Assembly (NCBI RefSeq): GCF_030812855.1
Contig: NZ_JAUSTK010000009.1
Location: 1 to 64,000, forward strand
Source of the DNA: Paenibacillus wynnii
GTDB lineage: Bacteria; Bacillota; Bacilli; Paenibacillales; Paenibacillaceae
Direction of reading: 5' to 3'
Length of the DNA stretch: 64,000 nt
The position numbers and the translations under genes are program-made. Positions 1 through 8,835 of the stretch are shown here, one piece after another (position 1 is the stretch's first letter; each line of letters begins with the position of its first letter). The notes below the pieces were generated by a model that saw nothing but the letters and a program-made list of their open reading frames with translations, had not been told where the DNA came from and searched no databases.

Positions 1-87
1 TTATGGATTGAGTAGTGAAAACAAATCATAATTATACATTTTTAGTAATTTATTTAAACTATATTTTTCATGTCAGCATTTGTGCAT

Positions 88-225
88 GTCTAGTGCACTT
101 TGTGCAACTATATAAGAGAAAAGGTTGGCTTACAGGCCTATAATCATGATATAACTGCACAGAATACAACTAAAGGGCCTATCCCCGCTGAAATAGGTCA
201 TTTAGTTGTATAAACTGCAATTAAA
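88..225. repeat. Array A of 25-bp imperfect palindromes (51/62/51 element, 5' part diverged)
   Basis: Three 25-bp imperfect palindromes start at 88, 150 and 201, giving spacings of 62 and 51. Each has left arm TTTAGTTGYA-like, a 5-nt centre and right arm TGCAACTAAA-like. The same geometry occurs at 5936-6124 and 29659-29847, where a fourth unit lies 51 bp further upstream. Here the expected site near 37-61 is AT-rich and hardly recognisable. The array lies downstream of the qox terminator. No protein is encoded. Confidence 0.75.
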
Positions 226-228
226 GTA

Positions 229-295
229 CAGATAAGTTTCAACTGCAATGAAAAAAGATAAGCTTCAACTGCAATTGAAAAACAGATAAGCATCA
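229..295. repeat. 27-bp direct repeat, about 2.5 copies
   Basis: Two adjacent copies of a unit beginning AGATAAG and containing TTCAACTGCAA (229-255 and 256-282) are followed by a partial third (283-295). The TTCAACTGCAA part resembles a half-site of the neighbouring palindromes, so this may be a local duplication derived from that array. Confidence 0.6.
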
Positions 296-311
296 TCGTG
301 CGTATAAACAA

Positions 312-350
312 TAACAGCCCGCCCCGGATAAACTCCGATGGCGGGCTGTT
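312..350 (-). terminator. Intrinsic terminator of the qox operon
   Basis: ACAGCCCGCC (314-323) pairs with GGCGGGCTGT (340-349). Read on the minus strand it is followed by TTATTGTTT. It lies about 30 bp beyond the qoxD stop codon. Confidence 0.85.
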
Positions 351-379
351 TGTGTTAAATATAGTGGGTGTGACTGGTA

Positions 380-673
380 TTAGGAATACCAGCCCCATAC
401 AAAGATAAACAAGGTTCCGAATAGCGTGACTAGACCTACGAAGAGCGCATAAGCAATATTGATGTACAGTTCTTTCTTGCTGTCGGCATTTTCTCCGATA
501 TGCATGAACACGAACAGCTGCAGAGAAGCCTGAATGATAGCTGTAACGAACAGGATAATCATGTTCGCAGACGTAGACAGGTCTCCGTAGATGACAATTA
601 GTGCAGCGGCGGAAAGGACCAGAGAGGCCAGGTAACCCATCACATGGCGAATTGGAAACAGTTGCTTCATCAT
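380..673 (-). CDS. qoxD: Quinol oxidase subunit IV
   Basis: A 97-residue integral membrane protein with about three hydrophobic segments, matching the CyoD/QoxD subunit IV family in size and in the LQLFVFMHIGE segment. Subunit IV is a small non-catalytic subunit thought to help assemble the heme-copper terminal oxidase. It is the last gene of a four-gene minus-strand operon and starts one base after the qoxC stop, so it is probably translationally coupled. Two consecutive ATG codons (673 and 670) could serve as start; the difference is one residue. Confidence 0.92.
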   Translation of the reverse strand: MMKQLFPIRHVMGYLASLVLSAAALIVIYGDLSTSANMIILFVTAIIQASLQLFVFMHIGENADSKKELYINIAYALFVGLVTLFGTLFIFVWGWYS

Positions 674-674
674 G

Positions 675-1271
675 TTACATCAGTCCTTTCAGGTAGACGA
701 AGCTGAAGATAAAGATCCAGACAACGTCCAGAAAATGCCAGAACAGTGAGAAGATAAATGCTTTATTGGCGGTTGCCGGAGTGATCCCTTGACGCCACAG
801 TTGGATCATAATAGCAACGCCCCACAGGAAGCCGAAGCTGACGTGGGCACCGTGCGTTCCGAGCAGTACGAAGAGACTGGACAGGAATCCGCTGGTTTGA
901 AGAGTAGCACCCTCATGAACATAGGTGAAGAACTCATCGATTTCTATGCCGATAAAGCCGAGGCCCATCAAGAGAGTGATGGCCATAAAGACCATCATGG
1001 CTTTCTTGTGGCCGTGGCGCATGGCATGAACCGCTAGACCGATGGTGAACGAGCTTGATAGCAGCAGGAAGGTTTCAATCAGCACCGGGCCGATTTCGAA
1101 CAGCTCACTTCCGCTAGGCCCGCTGGCAAAACGGTTGACCATTACAAAGTAGACAGTGAACAACGTAGCGAACAACGGAATTTCCGCTCCTAGGAAAACC
1201 CAGAAACCGAAGATCTTGTTGCTGTTTTCTTCTGTTGCATATTCAAGCGGCTTGGACGCATCTATTTTCAT
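675..1271 (-). CDS. qoxC: Quinol oxidase subunit III
   Basis: A 198-residue protein with about five transmembrane segments, of the cytochrome c oxidase subunit III/CyoC family (segments EIPLFATLFTVYF and GTHGAHVSFG). Subunit III carries no redox centre and stabilises the proton-pumping core. The ATG overlaps the qoxB stop by 4 nt, the usual arrangement for coupled translation, and GGGGTGAG inside the end of qoxB is the likely ribosome-binding site. Confidence 0.95.
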   Translation of the reverse strand: MKIDASKPLEYATEENSNKIFGFWVFLGAEIPLFATLFTVYFVMVNRFASGPSGSELFEIGPVLIETFLLLSSSFTIGLAVHAMRHGHKKAMMVFMAITLLMGLGFIGIEIDEFFTYVHEGATLQTSGFLSSLFVLLGTHGAHVSFGFLWGVAIMIQLWRQGITPATANKAFIFSLFWHFLDVVWIFIFSFVYLKGLM

Positions 1272-3211
1272 ACAGTCTCACCCCGCAATTTCTTTTCTGT
1301 AGCAATAACTTCTTCAGCCGGAATATAGAATCCATGGTCTCTGTCAAAGGACATGGTAGCCAACACAATGAGGATACCAATCCCGGAAAGAATCGCAGGA
1401 ATCCACAAGCTGAATACCAGGGAGAATCCAAAGACGAAGAAGATGACGCCTAGTATAAAGGGTTTACCGGTATTGCTAGGCATATGGATCTTGGTGATAT
1501 TCCCCTCAAACAGAGGGATGTTATCCTGCTTGGCAGACCAGAATGCGTCACGCGTCTCCACCTTAGGAACAATGGCGAAGTTGTAAGCAGGAATTGGACT
1601 GTTTGTAGCCCACTCCAGAGTACGTCCATCCCATGGATCTCCATTGGTATCCTTCGGCATGTAACGAGTGCTCCAATAGATATTGTAGACGAGAATGACG
1701 AAACCAATCGACAAGCCGACTGCGCCTACAAAGGAAAGCATGTTAAGTGGACCGTAACCCGTTTCGGCAGAATAGGTGTAAGTCCGACGCGTCATCCCCA
1801 TCAGTCCCAGGAAGAACAGAGGGAAGAAGGTTACGTTGAAGGAAATAGCGATCCACCAGAATGCATGTCTGCCCAAGCGGTCATTCAAGCGGAAGCCGAA
1901 TACTTTTGGGAACCAATAATGGAAACCCGCTATTACGGCGAACACAGCACCCGGAATGAGTACGTAGTGGAAATGAGCTACAAGGAACATGGTGTTGTGG
2001 TACTGGTAGTCCGCACTGGCCATAGCCAGCATGACGCCTGTTACCCCGCCAATTGTGAAAATTGGAATAAACGCCAGGGTGTACAACATCGGTGTGGTAA
2101 AGGTGATACGCCCTTTTCGGAGCGTGAACAGCCAGTTGAATATTTTAACCCCTGTTGGAACAGCTATAGCCATGGTTGTAATAGAGAAGAAACTGTTAAC
2201 CATCGCACCTTGGCCCATTGTGTAGAAATGGTGAGCCCACACAAGGAAAGACAAGACTGAGATGATCAGCATACTGAATACCATGGATGTATAACCGTAC
2301 AGGTTCTTTTTGGAGAAAGTGGCGATAATCTCACTATATATACCGAAGGCCGGCAATATAACGATATACACCTCAGGATGTCCCCATACCCAGAACAGGT
2401 TTGCCCAGAGCATATCCATGCCGCCGTTGGCCATCGTAAAGAATTGAGAGCCGAACAAACGGTCGAACATCATCAAAGCGAGTGCTACGGTAAGCACTGG
2501 AAAAGCGAATACAATGATAATGTTTGTAATAAGTACAGACCAGGTAAACATGGGCATCTTCATTAGTTTCATGCCCGGTGCACGCATCTTCAGGATCGTA
2601 ACAATGAAGTTTACGCCTGTAATCAATGTACCGATACCGGAAATCTGCAGAGCCAGTGAGTAATAGTTATTGCCCACTGTAGGGCTGAACTCGAGGCTTG
2701 CCAGCGGAAAGTATGCCGACCAGCCGGCATCCGGTGATCCGCCGATAACGAATGAAATATTAAGCAGCATGGCTCCGAAGAAGAAGAGCCAGAAGCTGAC
2801 CGCATTCAGCCTTGGGAAGGCAACGTCTCGGGCACCGATTTGCAGCGGGATGATTACGTTCATTAGGCCGATTATAAAAGGCATCGCCATGAACAGAATC
2901 ATGATCAGGCCGTGGGTAGTAAAGACCTCGTTATAATGCTGGGCATCAAGGAATTTCAATTCCGGTGCCGCCGTTTGCAGACGCATCATCATAGCATCAA
3001 TGCCGCCGCGGAACAGCATGAGCAGCGCTGCAAGAATGTACATGACGCCAATACGTTTATGGTCAACAGTAGTTAGCCATTCACGCCAGAGATATCCCCA
3101 TTTTTTAAAGTAGGTCAATCCGACGATAATCCCGATCGTAGCCAGAGCAATACTAATCATTGCTCCGTAAATCAGGGGTTCGCCGTGAACCTTGAATCTT
3201 TCCAAATCCAT
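1268..3211 (-). CDS. qoxB: aa3-type menaquinol oxidase subunit I
   Basis: The 647-residue catalytic subunit of a proton-pumping heme-copper oxidase. The invariant ligands are visible in order: TTHG (low-spin heme His), WGHPEVYI (CuB His and the His-Tyr cross-link), WAHHFYT (two further CuB His) and VAHFHYVL (both hemes). The N-terminal TVDHKRIG segment is typical of the family. About 14-15 transmembrane helices are expected. The aa3 quinol-oxidase assignment rests on operon context, since subunit II shows no CuA motif. AAAGGAG lies 10 bases before the ATG. Confidence 0.97.
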   Translation of the reverse strand: MDLERFKVHGEPLIYGAMISIALATIGIIVGLTYFKKWGYLWREWLTTVDHKRIGVMYILAALLMLFRGGIDAMMMRLQTAAPELKFLDAQHYNEVFTTHGLIMILFMAMPFIIGLMNVIIPLQIGARDVAFPRLNAVSFWLFFFGAMLLNISFVIGGSPDAGWSAYFPLASLEFSPTVGNNYYSLALQISGIGTLITGVNFIVTILKMRAPGMKLMKMPMFTWSVLITNIIIVFAFPVLTVALALMMFDRLFGSQFFTMANGGMDMLWANLFWVWGHPEVYIVILPAFGIYSEIIATFSKKNLYGYTSMVFSMLIISVLSFLVWAHHFYTMGQGAMVNSFFSITTMAIAVPTGVKIFNWLFTLRKGRITFTTPMLYTLAFIPIFTIGGVTGVMLAMASADYQYHNTMFLVAHFHYVLIPGAVFAVIAGFHYWFPKVFGFRLNDRLGRHAFWWIAISFNVTFFPLFFLGLMGMTRRTYTYSAETGYGPLNMLSFVGAVGLSIGFVILVYNIYWSTRYMPKDTNGDPWDGRTLEWATNSPIPAYNFAIVPKVETRDAFWSAKQDNIPLFEGNITKIHMPSNTGKPFILGVIFFVFGFSLVFSLWIPAILSGIGILIVLATMSFDRDHGFYIPAEEVIATEKKLRGETV

Positions 3212-3253
3212 TTAGGATGGCTCCTTTCAGGTTGCTGAGTTATGCAAGTAGGC

Positions 3254-4276
3254 TTAGTTACTGTTATGTGATGTATGTTCTTCTACCGGTGAGCTAGGAA
3301 GCGGCTGATCCAGTTCAGGGTTAGGTTCACCGTCGAACTCTGTCTCGGCAGAAGGCTCTGGAGAAGGATGAATTTCTTTGTTATCCTGATGCTCCATATT
3401 TCCGTTGTCCATATCCATTTGATCATGATCCATGTCTCTATCCATTTCACTATGATCCATAGGTGGAGGGCTGAATGTAAGATGGGTTGAGGAAAAGGTT
3501 TTGCGCCCAATATGCTCGATAGCCAGAAGATCCTTGAATGTATCCTCTGTCAGAGGCTCCGCTGTTTCTTTGACCTCTTTTACCCATTCATCGTAATCCT
3601 TACTGCTCATTACAAGCGCTTCGAATTCCATGTGGGCAAAACCTTTACCGCTGAAGTTGGCGTTCTTACCAATATAAGAACCCTCTGTGTCAGCTGAGAG
3701 GTGAAGCGTTGTGAGCATGTCGCTCATTGCATATTTCTGTCCGGCTAGCTGAGGAATCCACAAACTCGTAATTGTGCCGAACGAGTACATTCTAAATTCT
3801 ACGGCCCGGTGAACCGGCATATTAACGTAGTTTACAGTCTCAATTCCCTCCTCGGGATAACTGAAATGCCATTTCCAGTTGGAGGAAGAAGCGTAAATTA
3901 CGAGAGGCTTCTGATCTTTGTATTCCGCTGCTACGTTTTCTACCTCATTCGTCGTTTTAACAGTTACAACGGAGAGGAAGGCCACGATGATGATCGGAAT
4001 AATAATCCAAATGGCTTCGAGCCATACATTACCCTCTTCATGTGGAGGAATATAGCCTTCGTTGCTTTTCTTTGCCCGATATTTAACAAGAACAAAGATG
4101 TATAAGATGTAGACAACTGCTAGGACACCAAGCATCACTAGTATGGAAAGGATGATCGTGTCAGATAAAGTTCGTGCAGCCGGCCCTTTAGGATTGAGGA
4201 CAGCGAGTGAACTGCACCCTGGCAAGAGCAGGACGAGACTGAGAAAAAAAGCGTATAACGGCCCTTTTTTGTTCAT
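3254..4276 (-). CDS. qoxA: Quinol oxidase subunit II, lipoprotein with Met/His-rich tail
   Basis: A 340-residue subunit II. It has a lipoprotein signal with lipobox LPGC (Cys about 21), two transmembrane helices (about 42-66 and 88-105) and a periplasmic cupredoxin-like domain (about 125-245). The paired-Cys CuA motif of cytochrome c oxidases is not seen, consistent with a quinol oxidase. The last 70 or so residues form a low-complexity tail rich in Met, His and Asp (for example MDHSEMDRDMDHDQMDM) and then Pro/Glu. This is the first gene of qoxABCD; AAGGAAGGAG precedes the ATG. Confidence 0.95.
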   Translation of the reverse strand: MNKKGPLYAFFLSLVLLLPGCSSLAVLNPKGPAARTLSDTIILSILVMLGVLAVVYILYIFVLVKYRAKKSNEGYIPPHEEGNVWLEAIWIIIPIIIVAFLSVVTVKTTNEVENVAAEYKDQKPLVIYASSSNWKWHFSYPEEGIETVNYVNMPVHRAVEFRMYSFGTITSLWIPQLAGQKYAMSDMLTTLHLSADTEGSYIGKNANFSGKGFAHMEFEALVMSSKDYDEWVKEVKETAEPLTEDTFKDLLAIEHIGRKTFSSTHLTFSPPPMDHSEMDRDMDHDQMDMDNGNMEHQDNKEIHPSPEPSAETEFDGEPNPELDQPLPSSPVEEHTSHNSN

Positions 4277-4301
4277 AATGAACTCCTTCCTTCAATAATT
4301 C

Positions 4302-4318
4302 TTTTCGTGTACCGAAAA
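4302..4318. promoter_or_regulatory. Perfect inverted repeat in the qoxA 5' region
   Basis: TTTTCG and CGAAAA flank a 5-nt centre (TGTAC), starting 26 bp before the qoxA start codon. It could be an operator or, in the mRNA, a small hairpin just upstream of the ribosome-binding site. The binding factor is unknown. The rest of the 444-bp gap (4277-4720) is AT-rich. It contains a TTTGTTCAA direct repeat near 4499-4518, and no gene was supported there. Confidence 0.4.
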
Positions 4319-4765
4319 ACTTTAACCTCTATATATACTAAGAATTCCACAAGGAGAAAGCAAAATACATAATTTGGGATTAAGTCTATTTTTGTCCTTA
4401 AAAATGGCGATTTAGTTAAATATGTGTGTTCAAAATGTTACAAACAATCAAAGATATGATTTAAATCACTGTAGCGCTGCAGTTTTGTGGACATTTTTAT
4501 TTGTTCAAACTTTGTTCAATATTTCATCATTGTTACTAACTTTGTCACATTATTTTGCTCCATGAAGAGTGACTTTAATCCCCTTTTTTGTTGTTGGGAC
4601 AGTATTTGCGGTCCTTTCCCTTATTTTCAAAGAAATCACCCAGGATGCCCTTTGAATAAAAGATGGTAACAAGATTTTCTAATTTCGGTTACAAACTCTC
4701 AAATTCCACTCTCAATATCTATGGTAAATTATAGAGACTACTACATAGATGGGAGATTAGTTCTG

Positions 4766-5896
4766 GTGCATATAAGGAGAATAATGCTATTATTCGTTAG
4801 TCTTTTCTTAAGTTTAAATTTTGTAAGAGAATCGGAGGCGTTAGGTGCCAAATCTATGCGATTAGGCGTGAATGATAAGTTAAGCGAGATTAAGGCTGTT
4901 TCCGTAAAGGGAACCTTTTATGTTCCGCTTCGCGATCTTTCCACAGAACTGAATTTGACTATGACAGGACAATCCGACGGAATTGAAGTTAAGGGGCCGA
5001 AGGGCTATGTAAAGCTGTCTTTAAATGAAGGGGGCAGTGTTACTTCTAATGGAATTGTATTTTCGATGAATACCTTCAATCAGGATGGAAAACGGATGGT
5101 TCCGCTTAAGGTTGTTGTACATCTCGGATATATCATTTCCTATAAACCCGAACAATATTTATTGAGAGTACATGATGACACTGCTCAATTAGATAACGCT
5201 ACCTTTGTGAACAAATATCAAGAGGAACTAATGGCTATAAAAGAACCAGTACCCACACCTCAGTCGGACAAAAGCAAATCGGGGCAGGTTGTATATTTAA
5301 CCTTTGACGATGGCCCTACGGTTGTGACCGGACAGTTACTCGATCTTTTAGCAAAGTATGATGTGAAAGCTACGTTTTTTATGATAGGTCCCCACATTAA
5401 TAAGTATCCTGATCAAGTGAAGCGCATAGCGAAAGAAAAGCATGGCATGGGTCTTCATGGTATCACTCATCGGAAGGAAAAGTTTTACGCATCTCCGGCA
5501 GCTGCATTGGCTGAGATGAAAGGGGATCAAGCTATTCTGAAAAAGGTAACCGGGATAAGCAGTACTTTGATCCGCACGCCATACGGTAGTAAGCCATACT
5601 TTACAAAGTCCTTCCGAGATAAGATGCTGAGCCAAGACTTTAATTTATGGGATTGGAATGTAGACTCGGAGGATTGGAAGCTTAAGGAGGATAGCGGGAA
5701 GATTTATAATTCCGTTATGTATCAGGTACACCAGCTGCATAAGGTGAAAGTTAACCCTGTGATTCTAATGCATGATCAGAAGTCTACTCTTAAAGTGCTG
5801 CCGCAAATACTGGAGTCCTTGAAAAAGGAAGGATACCAATTTGAAATCATTACTGAAGATTTGAAACCGTTGAATTTCTGGAAGGATTTGCGGTAG
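4766..5896 (+). CDS. Secreted polysaccharide deacetylase with copper-amine-oxidase-N (stalk) domain
   Basis: The 376-residue product has a signal peptide, a copper-amine-oxidase N-terminal-like domain (about 25-130, ending in the MVPLKVVV segment) and a C-terminal NodB-type carbohydrate esterase 4 domain. CE4 motifs are in order: TFDDGP (catalytic base and metal Asp), HGITH (metal His), RTPYG, LWDWNVDS and ILMHD. The family hydrolyses N-acetyl groups from cell-wall peptidoglycan or chitin-like polymers. The GTG at 4766 has GGGAG 10 bases upstream and gives a basic N-region; ATG 4784 is the alternative. The substrate cannot be told from sequence. Confidence 0.85.
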   Translation: MHIRRIMLLFVSLFLSLNFVRESEALGAKSMRLGVNDKLSEIKAVSVKGTFYVPLRDLSTELNLTMTGQSDGIEVKGPKGYVKLSLNEGGSVTSNGIVFSMNTFNQDGKRMVPLKVVVHLGYIISYKPEQYLLRVHDDTAQLDNATFVNKYQEELMAIKEPVPTPQSDKSKSGQVVYLTFDDGPTVVTGQLLDLLAKYDVKATFFMIGPHINKYPDQVKRIAKEKHGMGLHGITHRKEKFYASPAAALAEMKGDQAILKKVTGISSTLIRTPYGSKPYFTKSFRDKMLSQDFNLWDWNVDSEDWKLKEDSGKIYNSVMYQVHQLHKVKVNPVILMHDQKSTLKVLPQILESLKKEGYQFEIITEDLKPLNFWKDLR

Positions 5897-5935
5897 AAGT
5901 GGTGAGAAGTGGTGAGAAATATCTACTTTGAGAGG

Positions 5936-6124
5936 TATAAGTGTACTTCGTGCAACTAAATGGGATCATTTTGCTTTAAAAGACTCTTTAGTTGCATTCT
6001 CTGCAATTAAAAACCCGGTATATGGCTAGAAGTGTTAATTTCAGTATTTTTAAGTGTATAAAGTGCAATTATTGCCCAGTGTATCCCTCTCCAGTACCAA
6101 ATAGTTGTATAAACTGCAGTTAAA
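5936..6124. repeat. Array B of four 25-bp imperfect palindromes (51/62/51 element)
   Basis: Units start at 5936, 5987, 6049 and 6100, so the spacings are 51, 62 and 51 and the linkers are 26, 37 and 26 bp. Each unit divides as 5+5+5+5+5 with left arm like TTTAGTTGCA and right arm like TGCAATTAAA. Linker sequences are not conserved relative to the copies at 88-225 and 29659-29847. It fills most of the 472-bp gap between the deacetylase and the ABC importer. Confidence 0.85.
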
Positions 6125-6192
6125 GTTAGTTATAGCGCTCCCAGTAGCTCAGTTTCGATAGATGTCCCTTGTGTACGCGAAAAGAGAACGAT

Positions 6193-6245
6193 ACAGCAGC
6201 AGCTTTACTCCGAGCGGGTAACAGCGGCTGCTTTTTAATTTTGAC
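6193..6245 (+). terminator. Probable intrinsic terminator
   Basis: GCAGCAGC pairs with GCGGCTGC (one A-G mismatch) across a loop, followed by TTTTTAATTTT. It would end transcripts of the upstream deacetylase or of array B. Confidence 0.55.
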
Positions 6246-6311
6246 ACAGTTTCCTGTTTCTTCTCTATCGACTCGACTGACATGCTATGATATTATGATA
6301 CTCTGATAACG

Positions 6312-6340
6312 TGTTAATGAACTAAAGTGCACACTATAAT
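6312..6340 (+). promoter_or_regulatory. Candidate promoter of the amino-acid ABC operon
   Basis: A perfect -10 hexamer TATAAT (6335-6340) lies inside the inverted repeat ACAC-TATAAT-GTGT, with a weak -35 (TGTTAA) 17 bp upstream. The palindrome over the -10 could be an operator. The start codon follows about 29 bp later. Confidence 0.5.
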
Positions 6341-6368
6341 GTGTTATTTTACTAGGGGGAATAGAGAG

Positions 6369-7139
6369 ATGAAGAAACAAGGATTGCTCATTTTATTAAT
6401 GGCTGTTGTAATTGCAGTATTGGCGGGTTGCTCTAGTTCGGGCAGTAAGGACGGCAAGCTGGTGATCGGTATAGATGATAAGTTTGCACCGATGGGATTT
6501 AGAGATGATAATAATGAAATCGTCGGTTTTGATATAGACTATGCAAAGGCAGCAGCGGAAAAAATGGGCAAAGAAGTTACTTTCCAGCCGATTGATTGGT
6601 CTGCTAAGGAATCTGAACTGAACAGCGGACGCATTGACATGATCTGGAACGGTTACACCATTACGGATGAACGTAAAGAAAAGGTCTTGTTCACGAAACC
6701 TTATTTGGAAAATAGCCAAGTAGTTGTTGTATTAGGAGACTCATCACTAGTGAAGCTGGATGATTTGGCAGGTAAAGAGGTAGGTTTACAAAGCTTGTCA
6801 TCAGCGGCTGATGCCCTGAATGCAAGTCCAATCAAAGATAAGGTTGCGAATATCTCCGAATTCCCGGATAATGTTCTTGCCTTGACTGATCTCAAAACAA
6901 AACGTCTGGACGGCGTAGTTATTGACGAAGTGGTCGCTAAATATTACATGGCCAAAGAGCCGAATACTTACAAGCTGCTAGATGAATCACTTGCTCCTGA
7001 GCAATATGGCATCGGCCTTAAGAAAGGTAATGAGGCGTTGTTGGAGGAACTGCAGAAGGCTCTGGATGAACTGAACAGCGATGGGAAAGCGGCAGAGATT
7101 TCAACGAAATGGTTCGGAGAGAACAAAGTACTGAAGTAG
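6369..7139 (+). CDS. Amino-acid ABC transporter substrate-binding lipoprotein
   Basis: A 256-residue family 3 extracellular solute-binding protein. It has a lipoprotein signal with lipobox LAGC (Cys about 21), followed by the typical two-lobed fold (GFRDDNNEIVGFDIDYAKA near residue 47, GRIDMIWNGYTIT near 87). It delivers a polar amino acid to the permease/ATPase encoded next. ATG 6369 has AGGGGGA 8 bases upstream; the in-frame GTG at 6327 would lie over the promoter. It is the first gene of a three-gene operon. The specific amino acid cannot be read from sequence. Confidence 0.93.
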   Translation: MKKQGLLILLMAVVIAVLAGCSSSGSKDGKLVIGIDDKFAPMGFRDDNNEIVGFDIDYAKAAAEKMGKEVTFQPIDWSAKESELNSGRIDMIWNGYTITDERKEKVLFTKPYLENSQVVVVLGDSSLVKLDDLAGKEVGLQSLSSAADALNASPIKDKVANISEFPDNVLALTDLKTKRLDGVVIDEVVAKYYMAKEPNTYKLLDESLAPEQYGIGLKKGNEALLEELQKALDELNSDGKAAEISTKWFGENKVLK

Positions 7140-7169
7140 ATAGTTAACATTTAGGAGTCGGTTAGAGAA

Positions 7170-7829
7170 ATGAATTTGGAATATATTATTAGAATTGCTG
7201 GTCCAATGCTGGAAGGAGCAAGAACAACGGTCTTGCTGTTTTTGGTTGTTATACTATTATCGATTCCGTTAGGGTTCTTGGTAACATTAATGGCTAAGAG
7301 TGTTATTAAGCCGCTGTCATGGATCGCTCACACCTATATTTATGTGATGCGGGGAACTCCGCTTCTATTGCAGCTGTTGTTCTTTTGCTTTGGTCTGCCG
7401 CAGATCCCGGTGATTGGGGAATATCTGGTTATGGACCGCTTCGCAGCGGCCTGCCTTGGGTTTATTCTGAACTATGGAGCTTATTTTGCAGAGATTTTCC
7501 GCGGGGGATTGCTCTCTATTGATAAAGGTCAACATGAAGCTGCCAAGGTGCTTGGTCTAAGTAAGTGGCAAACTCTTCGCAAGGTCATATTGGCTCAAAT
7601 GTTTAGAGTTGCGCTGCCTGCTGTGGCTAATGAATCGATTACTTTGGTTAAAGATACGGCGCTGCTCTATGCAGTGGCTGTGCCAGAGCTGTTGAATTAT
7701 GCAAAAACGGCAGTGAACCGTGACTTTACGGTTACACCGTTTGTAGTCGCAGGCGTTATTTATTTACTAATGACACTGGTGTTGACGGTGTTCTTCAAGT
7801 CACTGGAGAAACGTTTCAAATTCGAGTAG
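7170..7829 (+). CDS. Amino-acid ABC transporter permease
   Basis: A 219-residue His/Glu/Gln/Arg/opine-type inner-membrane permease with about five transmembrane segments. The EAA loop (GQHEAAKVLGLSKWQ, near residue 125) contacts the ATPase. The RGTPLLLQLLFF segment is typical of polar amino-acid importers. It probably acts as a homodimer, since the operon has one permease gene. GGAGTCGG lies upstream of the ATG, and the gap to the binding-protein gene is 30 bp. Confidence 0.95.
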   Translation: MNLEYIIRIAGPMLEGARTTVLLFLVVILLSIPLGFLVTLMAKSVIKPLSWIAHTYIYVMRGTPLLLQLLFFCFGLPQIPVIGEYLVMDRFAAACLGFILNYGAYFAEIFRGGLLSIDKGQHEAAKVLGLSKWQTLRKVILAQMFRVALPAVANESITLVKDTALLYAVAVPELLNYAKTAVNRDFTVTPFVVAGVIYLLMTLVLTVFFKSLEKRFKFE

Positions 7830-7844
7830 AAGGAATGTCCGAAT

Positions 7845-8588
7845 ATGAGCAACATTATAGAAGTGAAAGAACTACAGAAATCATTTGGCAGTCTTGATGT
7901 ATTAAAAAAGGTTACCTTTTCCGTAAAACCGGGAGAAGCTGTGGCGGTAATAGGCCCATCCGGTTCCGGTAAAAGTACAATGCTGCGCAGTCTTGTGCAT
8001 CTGGAGGACATTACCGGCGGCAGTATTTATATTAACGGTAAAACATTAGTTGAGAACGGGAAATACGTAAGCGGCGCCGATATTCGGTCGATTACTGCGA
8101 CTATGGGTATGGTATTTCAGCATTTTAATCTCTTCCCGCACCTGACTGTACGGGGAAACCTGGAGCTTGCTCCAAGAACCCTGAAGCGGGAGAGTATAAA
8201 GGAAATAACAGCCAGAAGTATGGATTTACTCACTAAGGTAGGTCTTGCCGATAAAGCAGATGTGTATCCCTCAACGCTGTCAGGCGGTCAGAAGCAGCGT
8301 GTGGCTATTGCCAGAGCTTTGATGCTGAATCCGGACATTCTGTTGTTCGATGAGCCGACTTCAGCGCTTGACCCAGAGCTGACAGGGGAAGTACTCCGCG
8401 TTATCCGTCAGCTTGCTGAAGAGCACATGACGATGATTATAGTTACTCATGAGATGAATTTCGCCAGGGATGTGGCGGATCGAGTGATTTTCATGGACAA
8501 CGGGGAAATTGCGGAGTCGGGAACACCTGAGGAAATATTCAACAATCCCAAGCTGGAGCGGACACGAATGTTCTTAAGCCGGGAGTAA
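7845..8588 (+). CDS. Amino-acid ABC transporter ATP-binding protein
   Basis: A 247-residue ABC ATPase of the GlnQ type: Walker [10 protein letters not shown] (about 38), Q-loop [10 protein letters not shown], signature LSGGQKQR (about 145), Walker [14 protein letters not shown] and the switch His in VTHEMNFA. It powers the importer encoded by the two preceding genes. GAAGG precedes the ATG, 15 bp after the permease stop. Confidence 0.97.
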   Translation: MSNIIEVKELQKSFGSLDVLKKVTFSVKPGEAVAVIGPSGSGKSTMLRSLVHLEDITGGSIYINGKTLVENGKYVSGADIRSITATMGMVFQHFNLFPHLTVRGNLELAPRTLKRESIKEITARSMDLLTKVGLADKADVYPSTLSGGQKQRVAIARALMLNPDILLFDEPTSALDPELTGEVLRVIRQLAEEHMTMIIVTHEMNFARDVADRVIFMDNGEIAESGTPEEIFNNPKLERTRMFLSRE

Positions 8589-8657
8589 ACGGTGAAGGAG
8601 GCGAGTAGCTGACCCTCGAAGTAGTTGATTTGCTTGCCATCATTTTCTGAAATATAT

Positions 8658-8706
8658 AAGCCCGTAAAAACCCTTGAATCTTACAAGGATTTTTACGGGC
8701 TTTATA
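8658..8706 (+). terminator. Intrinsic terminator of the ABC operon
   Basis: A long stem: AAGCCCGTAAAAA-CCCTTG (8658-8676) pairs with CAAGG-ATTTTTACGGGCTT (8684-8702), followed by a T-rich tract. It ends the three-gene operon. Confidence 0.9.
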
Positions 8707-8741
8707 TTTATCTGCCTGGTAGGAGTAACCGCCAGATAAGG

Positions 8742-8771
8742 TTGACAAATACTGGATGGATGCATTATTAT
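8742..8771 (+). promoter_or_regulatory. Candidate sigma-A promoter of the mug-like gene
   Basis: TTGACA (8742-8747) and TATTAT (8766-8771) are separated by 18 bp, 65 bp upstream of the start codon and just after the terminator of the previous operon. Confidence 0.55.
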
Positions 8772-8835
8772 CGGGTTCAATTCAATCTCCTGAGGAATTC
8801 CACGTTAGAATAAACCGTGATAGGTGGAATGTTGT

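Noticed and set aside
1484..2260. 258-codon plus-strand frame opposite qoxB
   Set aside because: Antisense shadow of a strongly conserved oxidase subunit; no family match or start signal.
5936..6124. CRISPR array: 25-bp palindromic repeats with 26-37 bp spacers
   Set aside because: Repeat units differ too much from each other, the spacing pattern is the same at distant loci with different linkers, and no cas gene is present.
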